Below, in pieces: positions 45,821-55,059 of a stretch of DNA of 64,000 bases. Below the pieces are notes generated by a model. The model saw only the letters and a list, made by a program, of their open reading frames with translations, was not told where the DNA came from and searched no databases. Position numbers and translations under genes: made by a program. Source of the stretch: an uncultured Roseburia sp. (GTDB lineage Bacteria > Bacillota > Clostridia > Lachnospirales > Lachnospiraceae). The stretch covers positions 62,001-126,000 of the forward strand of contig CALWHT010000016.1 of assembly GCA_944380515.1 (NCBI GenBank), given 5' to 3'. The number at the start of each line of letters is the position of its first letter. Positions within the stretch are counted from its first letter, which is position 1.

Positions 45821-45968
45821 ATATTATCCTCCTTAAATTTGCACAAATCTATATATATGGTATAGCGTTTTCCTGACAAAGTCAATAAAAAATACAGGAA
45901 AAACATTGTAATATAAGGGAGAAAGTGATAAAAATAAGACATAGAGAAAACGGGAAATAATAAAAATT

Positions 45969-45983
45969 AGGAAACTGTTTTCT
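45969..45983. promoter_or_regulatory. candidate LacI-type operator
   Basis: AGGAAAC-TGTTTTCT is a near palindrome (6 of 7 pairs) 40 bases before the binding-protein start. A related half site AGCGTTTTCCTG lies near 45864 at the repressor promoter. Confidence 0.4.
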
Positions 45984-46023
45984 TTGTTAATGGGGTATCA
46001 GTAAGGAAAAGGAGGAAGAAATC

Positions 46024-47304
46024 ATGAAAAGAATTTTAAGCAGCATACTGTGCGGAGTGTTGATAACCGGCTTGCTTGGCGGCTGCGGTGGCGAAACGGG
46101 GAATGTCGGAGCAAACGCCGCCGGCACGGCGGAGAACGAGTCGGTGACAGAGGAAACACAGCAGAAGGGAGAGCCCCAGGTTATCCGTATCTGGCATGAC
46201 GGTGATGAGGCCATAATGGAAACCATTGCGGAGGAAGTAAACAATATTCTGGCGGATGACATGGTCTCGGTGCAGTTTGAGAAAAAGACAGGGCTGACGG
46301 ATCAGCTTCAGCTTTACGGAACCGATGAGGTGAACGGGCCGGATATGTATTTTTATGCGCATGATTCGCTGGGAACCTTTGCGGAAATGGGGATTTTGGC
46401 GCCGATTACCGATTTGATTACGGAAAAGGATGAGGGATATCTTCTGCCGATGACTGTTGAAGCGGGCACCTATCAGGGTATCCAGTATATGCTGCCGGTT
46501 TACTATGAGACGCTGCTTTTTATTTATAATCAGGATTTGTGGGAGGGAGAGGTTCCCGATACGACGGATGGACTTTATGACTATATGACGGCACATACCG
46601 ATACGGAGGCCGGAACCTATGCGGTTTTAAATCAGCATTCCACCGCCTATAATGTGGCCCCCTTCATCAACGGTTTCGGTGGCTATATCATCAATGAAAA
46701 CGCAAAACCGGGACTTAACGATGCGGCAACGATAGAGGCGATTACCTATAACCAAAAGTTTGCGGCGCTGCAGGCGGACGGTGATTACAATACGATAAAT
46801 ACGCTGTTCCTGGAGCAGAAGGCAGCAGCAATCATCGGAGGACCGTGGCTCATTTCCGGTATTAACGAGGCGGGCATCCATTACGGAATCAAATCACTGT
46901 CTGAATTTACACTGCCCAACGGGGAAAAGCTTGCACCGTATTCGGGCATCCAGGGAGTCGGAGTGTTAAAATACGCGGTGGAAAATAAAAAGGATGCCGT
47001 GTCAAAGGTACTACTGGCGCTCTGTGACGAATCTGTCGGCGTTGCGTTGGCGCAAAAGGCAAACTGTGCACCGGCAAATCAGCAGTCCTACGCGGACACT
47101 GATGTTGTGGATAACGAAATGATCATGGCAATGCGCGAAACGGCCGAGACGGCGCAGCCGATGCCGAATATCCCGGAAATGAGCGTAATGTGGGGACCGG
47201 CGGAGAGCCTGCTTGCGGCGGTAAACAAGTCCGGCGAGGATGTGCAGACAGCCGCGGAAACGTATCAGAAGGAGGCCGAGACGGCAATCGCCGATATGCA
47301 CTAA
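46024..47304 (+). CDS. maltodextrin-type ABC transporter substrate-binding lipoprotein
   Basis: 426 residues. Lipoprotein signal peptide with lipobox LLGGC near residue 20, then an MBP-like two-lobe fold (IRIWHDGDEAIMETIAEEVN, GPDMYFYAHDSLGTFAEMGI, NGFGGYIINENAKPGL, AAAIIGGPWLISGINEAG). It captures oligosaccharides outside the membrane for the two permeases that follow. The neighbouring GH13 enzyme points to alpha-glucans. The gene has an AGGAGG site and a possible operator upstream. Confidence 0.92.
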   Translation: MKRILSSILCGVLITGLLGGCGGETGNVGANAAGTAENESVTEETQQKGEPQVIRIWHDGDEAIMETIAEEVNNILADDMVSVQFEKKTGLTDQLQLYGTDEVNGPDMYFYAHDSLGTFAEMGILAPITDLITEKDEGYLLPMTVEAGTYQGIQYMLPVYYETLLFIYNQDLWEGEVPDTTDGLYDYMTAHTDTEAGTYAVLNQHSTAYNVAPFINGFGGYIINENAKPGLNDAATIEAITYNQKFAALQADGDYNTINTLFLEQKAAAIIGGPWLISGINEAGIHYGIKSLSEFTLPNGEKLAPYSGIQGVGVLKYAVENKKDAVSKVLLALCDESVGVALAQKANCAPANQQSYADTDVVDNEMIMAMRETAETAQPMPNIPEMSVMWGPAESLLAAVNKSGEDVQTAAETYQKEAETAIADMH

Positions 47305-47326
47305 GCACGGGGAAGGAAGGCAGAAT

Positions 47327-48217
47327 ATGAGAAGTAAGAGGAAGGCAGCGCCGTGGCTGCACATGATACCGGCATTTTTGCTGATAGGCGCAATCATTAT
47401 TTTTCCAATCGCCTACACGGCGTACATATCGCTTACCAATATGAATCTGTTCCATTGGGATGATTACAGCTTTATCGGACTGAATAATTATGTGCGGGCA
47501 CTGTTTAAGGTAGACACCGGTTTCCTCTCGGCGATCGGTGTGACCCTCCTTTGGACGGTGCTCAATATGGGAATCCAGGTGGTGCTTGCGTTTTTTATTG
47601 CATTGGGTTTAAATGCGCGCGGGTTAAAGCTTGCCCGATTGTACAAGACCCTTTTGATGTTCCCGTGGGCGATGCCTGCCTATGTATCAATTTTGTTGTG
47701 GAAGGTCGGAATCTATAATACGGAATTCGGGCTGGCAAATAAGCTTCTGGGATTGTTTGGAATTGACAAAATCAACTATCTCTCCCGCAATGTTCCGGCG
47801 TTTATTTCCTGCATGATCTTAAATCTGTGGATGGCGCTGCCGTTTATGATTATGACCTTTGACGGCGCGCTGCAAAGCATTGACAGGAGCTATTATGAGA
47901 GCGCGAAAATGGACGGCGCCGGGTTTTGGGTAAGCACGCTTAAAATTACTGTACCCGGCGTGCGCCCGGTGATGGCGCCCGCGGTGATTATGACGACGTT
48001 TACAACCTTTAAGCAGTTTGACATCATTTACCTGCTGACACAGCAGAAGGGATCCTTAAGCGGGGCGACGCTGCAGACCGTCATTACCTACGCGCATCAG
48101 AATGCATTTGTTTCCAATAATTACGGCTTGTCCGCGGCGGTATCCATGATTATCTTTGTGCTGATTATCGCGTTTTCGCTGTTTATGAACCGGGGATTAA
48201 AGGAGGAGGAAGCATGA
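47327..48217 (+). CDS. sugar ABC transporter permease, MalF type
   Basis: 296 residues with six membrane segments. The EAA loop appears as YYESAKMDGAGFWVSTLKIT (about 214-233). SLTNMNLFHWDDYSFIGLNN is the typical N-terminal extracytoplasmic start of this family. ATG 47327 follows GGAAGG; the longer frame upstream overlaps the binding-protein gene and is not used. It overlaps the next permease by 4 bases. Confidence 0.92.
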   Translation: MRSKRKAAPWLHMIPAFLLIGAIIIFPIAYTAYISLTNMNLFHWDDYSFIGLNNYVRALFKVDTGFLSAIGVTLLWTVLNMGIQVVLAFFIALGLNARGLKLARLYKTLLMFPWAMPAYVSILLWKVGIYNTEFGLANKLLGLFGIDKINYLSRNVPAFISCMILNLWMALPFMIMTFDGALQSIDRSYYESAKMDGAGFWVSTLKITVPGVRPVMAPAVIMTTFTTFKQFDIIYLLTQQKGSLSGATLQTVITYAHQNAFVSNNYGLSAAVSMIIFVLIIAFSLFMNRGLKEEEA

Positions 48218-49059
48218 AAAAGAAAAAGGTAAGGCGCGTATTTGGACTTGCGTTTTTAAATCTTGCATTTATGATCCTGTGCTTTGTGGGACTGCTTCCC
48301 ATTCTCTACGCACTGCTGCTTTCCGTTTCCGAGGGGGCTTCGGCGCTCTCCTCCGGCCTGTTTACCGCGTCACGGGGGTTTACGCTGGAAAATTACCGCA
48401 GCATTCTGGTGGAGGAGCCGTTTTTGCGGTGGCTGTTTAATTCCGTGATTCTGAGTGTCGGAACCATGGTGGTGGCAATGGCCTGCTCCGTGGTGGCGGC
48501 CTATGCGTTTTCCAGATACCGTTTTCGCGGACGCATGCAGGCACTGCGGGGCCTTCTGGTGCTCAACGCGTTTCCACAGATATTGACCATGTTTGCGGTG
48601 TTCCGGCTTTTTCGGACGCTGCATTTGCTGGATTCGAGGGCGGGGCTGATTTTTGTTTATGCCGGAAGCATGTGTATTTTCAGTATTTTGAACCTCAAGG
48701 GTTATTTTGACACGATTCCGGTGGAAATTGAGGAGGCGTCAAAAATAGACGGGGCCACGGAGCTGCAGCTTCTGTGGAAAATTATTCTCCCGCTCGCCAG
48801 ACCTGCGATTATTGTCACTGCGGTCATGGTACTGATTTATGTGTGGAATGAGTATTTGTTTGCGACCACTTTTATGCTCAGCGAAAGCAGCTATACGCTT
48901 GCAGGCGGTCTTTATCAGTTGCAGGCAAACGATTACAGCAGAAGCTGGCCGCTTTTTTCGGCGGCGGCAATTTTGGTCTCCGTGCCGATTCTTGTGATAT
49001 TTTTTGCGGTGCAGAAGCATATGGTATCCGGGCTTACGGCCGGCGGAGTGAAAGGATAG
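48214..49059 (+). CDS. sugar ABC transporter permease, MalG type
   Basis: 281 residues with six membrane segments. EAA loop EIEEASKIDGATELQLLWKI (about 171-190), C-terminus ending in a Gly-rich tail AGGVKG, as in MalG proteins. The start ATGA overlaps the stop of the MalF-type gene. Together with 46024 and 47327 it forms an importer, but no ATPase gene is in the window; a shared MsmX/MsmK-type ATPase elsewhere is the usual solution in Firmicutes. Confidence 0.92.
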   Translation: MKKKKVRRVFGLAFLNLAFMILCFVGLLPILYALLLSVSEGASALSSGLFTASRGFTLENYRSILVEEPFLRWLFNSVILSVGTMVVAMACSVVAAYAFSRYRFRGRMQALRGLLVLNAFPQILTMFAVFRLFRTLHLLDSRAGLIFVYAGSMCIFSILNLKGYFDTIPVEIEEASKIDGATELQLLWKIILPLARPAIIVTAVMVLIYVWNEYLFATTFMLSESSYTLAGGLYQLQANDYSRSWPLFSAAAILVSVPILVIFFAVQKHMVSGLTAGGVKG

Positions 49060-49068
49060 AGGAAAAAC

Positions 49069-50832
49069 ATGCAATTACAGGCAATTACGCATACGCCGCT
49101 GTCGAGGGACGCCTATCTCGAGCGGGGCAGGCTGGTGATTCGTATCAGAACGGCGAAGGGAGATATGAAAAACGTATGGCTTTATTACGGAGACCGGGTG
49201 TGTCCGAGGGAGCCGATGGATGTAGCGGGGCTTAGGATGGAGAAGGTCGCAAGCGATCTGCTGCACGATTATTATGAGTGTGTAATTATAAGCGGCTATA
49301 CCAGAATCTGTTACTACTTTTTTCTTGAGGGCCGGGACGGCGAAGAAATCTATTACAGTGAATACGGCTTTCACGGCCAAAGCAGGGTGGAGCGGGCCCG
49401 TTATTTTCAATTTCCGTACCTGCGCCGGGAGGACGAGGTGAGGGTTCCGGACTGGACGAAAAGCATGGTGATGTATCATATTTTTCCGGACAGCTTTGCC
49501 GACGGGCCGAAACATATATCGGGCAGGCCAAAGCAGAGGATGCTGAAAAACGGAAACGTGAGCAGGAGCCATAACGGCGGAACGCTTAGCGGCGTGCGTG
49601 ACAACCTGGATTATCTGAACCGTCTGGGAATCAACTGTATTTACTTAAATCCTGTTTTTGAGGCTGCATCGTACCATAAATACGATACGATTGATTATCG
49701 GAAGATAGATCCGTGCTTCGGGACGCTTGAAGATTTAAAGGCTCTGGTGGCGGACTGCCACCGTCTGGGAATCCGGGTGATTCTGGACGGTGTGTTCAAC
49801 CACTGCGGCAGCGGCTTTTTTGCCTTTCAGGATGTCTTAAAAAACGGGGAGGCCTCGCCGTATAAGGATTGGTTTTATGAGCTTCATTTTCCGGTGCGCT
49901 ATCAGGATCCGCCCAACTACGAAAGCTTTGCCTACGTCAAGGAGATGCCGAAGCTGAATACCGGAAATCCCGAGGTGGAGGAATATTTCTGTGAGATTGG
50001 GCGTTACTGGATTCGTGAGGCGGATATCGACGGCTGGCGGCTGGATGTGGCAAACGAGGTAAATCACGGCTTTTGGAGAAAATTTAAAGAGGCGGTCCGC
50101 GCGGAAAAGCCCGAAGCATTTTTGATTGGCGAAATCTGGGAGGATTCCGGGGCATGGCTGCTGGGCGACCAGTTCGATTCTACGATGAATTATTCCTTCA
50201 GTTATCTTTGCCGGGAATTTTTTGCGGAAGACTCCATCGGCCTTGTGGAATTTGACCAGAAAATCAATCACATGAATATGCGTTATCAAAAGGAAACGGC
50301 GCTTGCGCAGATGAATTTTCTGGATACCCATGATGTGCCGCGCTTTTTATCCTACTGCGGCGGGGAGGAAAGCCGCTTCCGCCTGGCGTTTTTCTTTTTA
50401 ATGACAGCCATGGGGATTCCGTCTGTTTTTTACGGGGACGAGCAAAAAATCATGGGTATGACCGAGCCGGAATACCGCAGTCCGATGCCGTGGTCCGCAG
50501 AGAAGCGGGAAAACGAAACGCTTATGGAGTATATGGCAAAGTGGATACGCGTCCGCAGACAGGAACCTGCGCTCGGCAGGGGAAGCTACCGGACAAAGCT
50601 TGTTGATGAAAGCAAGGGACTGTACGGATTTGTGCGGAAAGACGGGAAGGATGAGGTGACAGTCATATTAAATAAGGGAGAAAAAGTGCAGGAGATAAGG
50701 CTTGACGTTTCCGAAAACGCCAGGTGGACCGAACTTGGCTCCGGGCAGCAGGGAAAGGGGCAAACGGTGCTGTGTCCGCCCATGCAGGGGATTGTCCTGA
50801 AAATAAGAGACGCTAAGACTTGCATTTCGTAA
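49069..50832 (+). CDS. GH13 neopullulanase/cyclomaltodextrinase-type enzyme
   Basis: 587 residues without signal peptide, so cytosolic. An N-terminal CBM34-like beta domain (about 1-125), a TIM barrel, and a C-terminal beta domain. Region I is DGVFNH; the nucleophile Asp326 is in GWRLDVANEVN, the acid Glu355 in LIGEIWED, and Asp422 in FLDTHDVPR. Family GH13_20 enzymes cleave short maltooligosaccharides, pullulan or cyclodextrins, suiting breakdown of sugars brought in by the adjoining transporter. It starts 9 bases after the MalG-type gene. Confidence 0.92.
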   Translation: MQLQAITHTPLSRDAYLERGRLVIRIRTAKGDMKNVWLYYGDRVCPREPMDVAGLRMEKVASDLLHDYYECVIISGYTRICYYFFLEGRDGEEIYYSEYGFHGQSRVERARYFQFPYLRREDEVRVPDWTKSMVMYHIFPDSFADGPKHISGRPKQRMLKNGNVSRSHNGGTLSGVRDNLDYLNRLGINCIYLNPVFEAASYHKYDTIDYRKIDPCFGTLEDLKALVADCHRLGIRVILDGVFNHCGSGFFAFQDVLKNGEASPYKDWFYELHFPVRYQDPPNYESFAYVKEMPKLNTGNPEVEEYFCEIGRYWIREADIDGWRLDVANEVNHGFWRKFKEAVRAEKPEAFLIGEIWEDSGAWLLGDQFDSTMNYSFSYLCREFFAEDSIGLVEFDQKINHMNMRYQKETALAQMNFLDTHDVPRFLSYCGGEESRFRLAFFFLMTAMGIPSVFYGDEQKIMGMTEPEYRSPMPWSAEKRENETLMEYMAKWIRVRRQEPALGRGSYRTKLVDESKGLYGFVRKDGKDEVTVILNKGEKVQEIRLDVSENARWTELGSGQQGKGQTVLCPPMQGIVLKIRDAKTCIS

Positions 50833-50848
50833 TGCGCAGTGCTATACT
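50820..50848 (+). promoter_or_regulatory. promoter of the ECF S-component gene
   Basis: TTGCAT (50820-50825), 17-base spacer, TATACT (50843-50848), overlapping the end of the GH13 gene. The leader is too short for a large riboswitch. Confidence 0.6.
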
Positions 50849-50898
50849 GCGGAAGACGGTGTTTCGTCAGGAATATGTAGAAGAAAGAGGAAAAGACT

Positions 50899-51507
50899 AT
50901 GAACAAAACAAAGTTCTCCACAAAGTATCTTGTGGAAATGGCGCTGTTAGTCGCTATCATTTTAATCATGGCTTTTACCCCAATCGGTTACATCAGAACG
51001 GCGGGTCTTGAAATTACGCTGATTGTTGTTCCGGTGGCGGTGGGAGCTGTAACGCTGGGACCGATGGCGGGCGCGATTTTAGGAGGCGTATTCGGAGTAA
51101 CAAGCTTTATCCAGTGCTTTGGCATGAGCCCGTTTGGGACGGCGCTGCTTAGCATCAACGGATTTCTTACCTTCCTGGTATGTGTGCCGACCCGGATTTT
51201 GATGGGCTGGCTGACAGGACTGATTTATCAGGGACTTCGCAGGACAAAGCTTCCGTCGGGGGTTTCGGTGACGATTTCCAATCTCTGCTGCCCATTGTTA
51301 AACACGACCTTCTTTATGGGGGTAATCGTTCTCTGCTTTTACAATACGGAGTACATACAGTCGCTTGTGACCTCGCTCGGGGCGCAAAATGCACTGCTGT
51401 TTGTCGTTGCCTTTGTAGGAGTGAACGGACTAATCGAAGCTGTTTTATGCTTTGTGGTGGGAACCGCAATTTCGGCAGCGTTAAAAAAAGCGCTCCGTTA
51501 TCAATAA
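50899..51507 (+). CDS. ECF transporter substrate-binding (S) component
   Basis: 202 residues with about six membrane segments. The N-terminal helix after MNKTKFSTKYLVEMALLVAI and the small/Gly-rich second segment (GAVTLGPMAGAILGGVFGVT) are the S-component pattern that docks to the EcfT subunit. It would import a vitamin or similar cofactor; by pattern it is closest to pantothenate-type or related S proteins, but the substrate cannot be read from sequence. An AGAGGAAAAG site precedes it. A terminator follows. Confidence 0.85.
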   Translation: MNKTKFSTKYLVEMALLVAIILIMAFTPIGYIRTAGLEITLIVVPVAVGAVTLGPMAGAILGGVFGVTSFIQCFGMSPFGTALLSINGFLTFLVCVPTRILMGWLTGLIYQGLRRTKLPSGVSVTISNLCCPLLNTTFFMGVIVLCFYNTEYIQSLVTSLGAQNALLFVVAFVGVNGLIEAVLCFVVGTAISAALKKALRYQ

Positions 51508-51516
51508 TGCTTTTTC

Positions 51517-51543
51517 GGGACCGCGTCAGTGGTCCCTTTTTGT
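51517..51543 (+). terminator. intrinsic terminator
   Basis: GGGACC (51517-51522) and GGTCCC (51531-51536), then five T. Confidence 0.8.
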
Positions 51544-51579
51544 ATCAAATAAAGAACCGTCAAACTTGTGCCCAAAGCC

Positions 51580-51608
51580 TTGGAAAAAAAGGCGGAGGAG
51601 TGTATAAT
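51580..51608 (+). promoter_or_regulatory. promoter of mtnA
   Basis: TTGGAA (51580-51585), 17-base spacer, TATAAT (51603-51608). Confidence 0.6.
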
Positions 51609-51661
51609 AGTCTGGTGATGTGAAAACATAAGGAAAAGCAGAGAGTGTAATGAGGATTGCT

Positions 51662-52750
51662 ATGAGCGAAAAGAATATTATGGATTACGATACGGTCCGT
51701 CTTGACGATGAGAATAACGAGGTAGTTATCATCGATCAGACCAGGCTCCCTGGCAGCATTGAACTTATCGGACTTCATACGGCAGAGGAAATCTGGGAGG
51801 CTGTCTATCGTCTTCGGGTGAGAGGAGCGCCGGCAATCGGTGTGGCCGCGGCATATGGAATCTATATTCTGGCAAAACAGATCCAAACGGAGGATTTTCA
51901 AACGTTCCGGCAGGAATTTGTGCGTCAGAAGGAATATCTCGATTCCGCAAGGCCGACGGCGGTCAATCTGAGCTGGGCATTAAACCGGATGCTGACGGTT
52001 GTGGAGAAGAATCAGGATAAGACGATTTGTGAAATCAAAAAGCTTCTGAAGCAGGAGGCGGAGGAAATCCAGAGAGAGGATATTCTCGTCTGCCGAAAAA
52101 TCGGGGAGTACGGACTTTCTCTTGTGAAGCCCGGAGACGGAATCCTGACGCACTGCAATGCCGGGCAGCTTGCCACGAGCAGATACGGGACGGCGACGGC
52201 GCCGATTTATCTCGGTCAGGAGCGCGGCTATCATTTTAAGGTATTTGCCGACGAGACAAGACCTCTGCTGCAGGGGGCGCGGCTGACCGCGTTTGAATTG
52301 CAGGCTTCCGGCGTGGATGTTACCTTAATCTGCGATAATATGTCGGCGGCGGTCATGCGAAACGGCTGGGTCAACGCCGTATTTGTCGGCTGTGACAGGG
52401 TGGCGGCAAACGGGGATACCGCCAATAAAATCGGCACTTCCGTCGTGGCGGCGGTGGCGAAGCAGTACGGGGTTCCGGTGTATGTCTGTGCGCCGACCTC
52501 GACAATAGACTTAGACACGCCGACGGGGAATGAAATTCCGATTGAGGAGCGTCCGGCGGAGGAAGTCACCGAGCTTTGGTATCGGGACCGTATGGCGCCG
52601 GAGGGAGTGAAGGTGTATAATCCGGCCTTTGACGTTACGGATTCGGCGCTGATTGCGGGAATCGTGACAGAGTACGGTGTGGCGCGTGCGCCGTATACGG
52701 AATCGCTTGCGGAAATTTTCAGGCGCAAACAGCAAGCTCCGCTGCAATAA
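51662..52750 (+). CDS. mtnA: S-methyl-5-thioribose-1-phosphate isomerase
   Basis: 362 residues, eIF-2B-like fold. YRLRVRGAPAIGVAAAYG (about 44-61) and LTHCNAGQLATSRYGTA (about 162-178, with the catalytic-region Cys) are the isomerase signatures, and VGCDRVAANGDTANKIGT carries the catalytic Asp. It converts methylthioribose 1-phosphate to the ribulose form in methionine salvage, although no other salvage genes are here; a ribose-1-phosphate isomerase role is another option for isolated copies. ATG 51662 follows GAGGA. Confidence 0.92.
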   Translation: MSEKNIMDYDTVRLDDENNEVVIIDQTRLPGSIELIGLHTAEEIWEAVYRLRVRGAPAIGVAAAYGIYILAKQIQTEDFQTFRQEFVRQKEYLDSARPTAVNLSWALNRMLTVVEKNQDKTICEIKKLLKQEAEEIQREDILVCRKIGEYGLSLVKPGDGILTHCNAGQLATSRYGTATAPIYLGQERGYHFKVFADETRPLLQGARLTAFELQASGVDVTLICDNMSAAVMRNGWVNAVFVGCDRVAANGDTANKIGTSVVAAVAKQYGVPVYVCAPTSTIDLDTPTGNEIPIEERPAEEVTELWYRDRMAPEGVKVYNPAFDVTDSALIAGIVTEYGVARAPYTESLAEIFRRKQQAPLQ

Positions 52751-52808
52751 AAAGCGGAGAAAATAAGGGAATCATCGAAAAAGATTATGATTCAGAATGG
52801 AGGATAAA

Positions 52809-53663
52809 ATGGCGGAAAACAGCAGTTGCAGCAGTGCATCCAGCTGCACCAGGGAAAGTTGCGAGGGATGTCCAAGCAAGGCAAAGGGAGGAAACGGAAT
52901 CGCGAAGGAGCCGATGAATCCGTTTTCTGATATTAAAAAGGTAATTGGTGTAGTAAGCGGCAAGGGAGGCGTCGGAAAGTCTTTTGTCACAGCGTCTTTG
53001 GCATGTGCCATGAGAGCGGCCGGTTACCGTGTGGGAATTATGGACGCGGACGTTACGGGGCCTTCGATACCGAAGATGCTGGGCGTTCACGGACAGGTGG
53101 TCGGAGACGAGCAGGGAATGATTCCGCTGGAGGCTGAAAACGGAATTAAGGTCATGTCGGTCAATCTGCTTTTGGATAACGAGGAGGACCCGGTAATCTG
53201 GCGTGGGCCGGTTATCGCGGGCGTGGTCAAGCAGTTCTGGAACGAGACCGTGTGGGGGGATATTGACTATTTATTTGTAGACATGCCGCCCGGAACCGGC
53301 GATGTGCCGCTTACCGTATTCCAGTCGCTTCCGGTGGACGGGATTATCATTGTCACCTCCCCGCAGGAGCTGGTGCAGATGATCGTAAAGAAAGCCTACC
53401 ACATGGCGGAGATGATGCGTGTGCCGGTGCTGGGAGTCGTCGAGAATTTCAGCTATCTGAAATGTCCGGACTGCGGGAAAGAAATCAAGCTGTTCGGTGA
53501 GAGCAGAATCGAGGAGGCAGCGGCGGAGTTACAGCTTCCGGTATTCGGAAAAATACCGTTGGATCCGGCGTATGCACAAAAGGCCGACGAGGGAAAATTC
53601 GGCGAGCTTACACATCCGTATCTGGATACTGCGGTGCGGGCGCTTGAGGCGCTGCAGGGGTAA
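52809..53663 (+). CDS. Mrp/NBP35 family ATPase, iron-sulfur carrier type
   Basis: 284 residues. An N-terminal Cys cluster (CSSASSC, CEGCPSKAKG) precedes a deviant Walker A GKGGVGKS (about 47-54), switch DADVTGPSIPKMLG and the CPDC pair near residue 219 that binds a bridging Fe-S cluster in NBP35/Mrp proteins. It probably ferries Fe-S clusters in the cytosol. ATG 52809 is preferred to 52797 because GGAGG at 52799-52803 is correctly spaced for it. Confidence 0.92.
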   Translation: MAENSSCSSASSCTRESCEGCPSKAKGGNGIAKEPMNPFSDIKKVIGVVSGKGGVGKSFVTASLACAMRAAGYRVGIMDADVTGPSIPKMLGVHGQVVGDEQGMIPLEAENGIKVMSVNLLLDNEEDPVIWRGPVIAGVVKQFWNETVWGDIDYLFVDMPPGTGDVPLTVFQSLPVDGIIIVTSPQELVQMIVKKAYHMAEMMRVPVLGVVENFSYLKCPDCGKEIKLFGESRIEEAAAELQLPVFGKIPLDPAYAQKADEGKFGELTHPYLDTAVRALEALQG

Positions 53664-53736
53664 CGCGGTTTGCGGACACGGAGAAAATGAGTCTGCCCTA
53701 AGGGCAGCCGCTTTGGCGGCGGGAAAGGAGAAGGCA

Positions 53737-54480
53737 ATGCTGAAAAACAAAGTAGCGGTAGTAACAGGGGGAACAAGGGGAATCGGATACGCAATCGTCA
53801 AAAAATATCTGGAAAACGGGGCGAAGGTCGTGCTGTTTGGCTCCAGAAAAGAGACGGTGGATAAGGCGCTGGCGTCTTTGCGGGAAGAAAACCCGGCCTG
53901 GGAGGTTGAGGGGGCATTTCCCAATCTGTCAGACGCAAAAGCGGTAGCGGATGAGATTGCAGCCATTGGCAGAAAATACGGCAGAATCGACATTCTCGTC
54001 AACAATGCCGGCATTTCGGACAGTACACCGACGATTGACTGTGCACCGGAGCATTTCGACGAGGTGCTGGGGCTCAATGTAAGCGCTGCGTTCTATGCAA
54101 TTCAGCCGGTTGTTGCCATTATGAAGGAGCAGGGAGGCGGCTGCATCATCAATACCAGTTCCATGGTCAGCAAATTCGGACAGCCAAGCGGCGTGGCGTA
54201 TCCGGCCAGCAAGTTTGCAGTCAACGGTCTGACGGTCTCCCTTGCGAGAGAGCTTGGGCAGTATCAGATTCGCGTCAATGCGGTAGCGCCGGGAGTCACA
54301 AGAACCGACATGGTGGCGAAGCTTCCGGAGGAAATGATAAAGCCGCTGGTTGCGAGAATCCCGTTGGGCAGAGTCGGAGAGCCGGAGGATATTGCAAATG
54401 CGTGCCTGTTTCTGGCAAGTGATCTGGCAGGCTATGTGACCGGCGAGGTGCTTTCCGTAGACGGGGCGATGATGGTCTGA
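53737..54480 (+). CDS. SDR family oxidoreductase, FabG-like
   Basis: 247 residues, classical short-chain dehydrogenase. TGGTRGIG (cofactor, about 10-17), NNAG (about 88-91), Ser in IINTSSMVSKFG, and the YPASK active site (about 152-156). NVxAPGxxxT follows as NAVAPGVTRTDM. Likely substrate 3-oxoacyl-ACP or a related ketone or alcohol; the context gives no pathway. The start is the ATG at 53737 behind GAAAGGAGAAGG; the longer frame upstream overlaps the Mrp gene and is discounted. Confidence 0.9.
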   Translation: MLKNKVAVVTGGTRGIGYAIVKKYLENGAKVVLFGSRKETVDKALASLREENPAWEVEGAFPNLSDAKAVADEIAAIGRKYGRIDILVNNAGISDSTPTIDCAPEHFDEVLGLNVSAAFYAIQPVVAIMKEQGGGCIINTSSMVSKFGQPSGVAYPASKFAVNGLTVSLARELGQYQIRVNAVAPGVTRTDMVAKLPEEMIKPLVARIPLGRVGEPEDIANACLFLASDLAGYVTGEVLSVDGAMMV

Positions 54481-54498
54481 AATTTACCTCTTACCGGG

Positions 54499-54549
54499 AA
54501 AAACGAACCACTTGATGTAAAACGGTTTACATCGGCGGTTCGTTTTTTT
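54499..54549 (+). terminator. terminator with two-part stem
   Basis: AAAAACGAACC (54499-54509) pairs with GGTTCGTTTTT (54537-54547). Inside it, GATGTAAA (54514-54521) pairs with TTTACATC (54526-54533). A T run follows. Confidence 0.85.
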
Positions 54550-54597
54550 ATGATATAGAAAACGGCGGTATCGCAGAGGAAGGAGGGGAGCGGAGTT

Positions 54598-55059
54598 ATG
54601 AAAATTAAAATCGAGATTGACGAGGAGGCGCAGGAGGATGAGGTCATCATCCGCTGCCGCGGACTGACCGGGGAAATTGCCGCAATTCAAAAAGCAGTCA
54701 GCGAAGTGGCAAATGCTGCTCAGAAATTTACGGTTTACAAGGGAAACACGGAGTATTATCTGACACTGGACGACATTCTCTTTTTTGAGACGGACGGCTC
54801 GGGCGTCTGCGCCCACACAAGAACGGATATGTATCAGACCAAATATAAATTGTATGAGCTCGAGGACTTGCTTCCCGGTTGTTTTATGCGGGTATCGAAA
54901 TCCGCGATTTTAAATATCCATCACATTTATTCCATTAACCGGAACTTAACGGCATCGAGTGTGGTTGCGTTTACTGGAAGCCACAAACAGGTGTATGTTT
55001 CCCGGTATTATTATAAACCGCTGATCAGCAAATTAGAAGAAAGAAGGTTGCATGTATGA
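54598..55059 (+). CDS. LytTR-domain DNA-binding regulator
   Basis: 153 residues. The N-terminal 55 residues form a small alpha/beta part with a MKIKIEIDEEAQEDEVIIRC start, not a receiver domain. The C-terminal LytTR domain (YLTLDDILFFETDGSGVCAH, LLPGCFMRVSKSAILNIHHI, HKQVYVSRYY) binds DNA. Single LytTR proteins of this type (DUF3021-linked or stand-alone) often control a membrane protein encoded next to them. It overlaps the following LiaF-like gene by 4 bases, so the two are coupled. Confidence 0.88.
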   Translation: MKIKIEIDEEAQEDEVIIRCRGLTGEIAAIQKAVSEVANAAQKFTVYKGNTEYYLTLDDILFFETDGSGVCAHTRTDMYQTKYKLYELEDLLPGCFMRVSKSAILNIHHIYSINRNLTASSVVAFTGSHKQVYVSRYYYKPLISKLEERRLHV

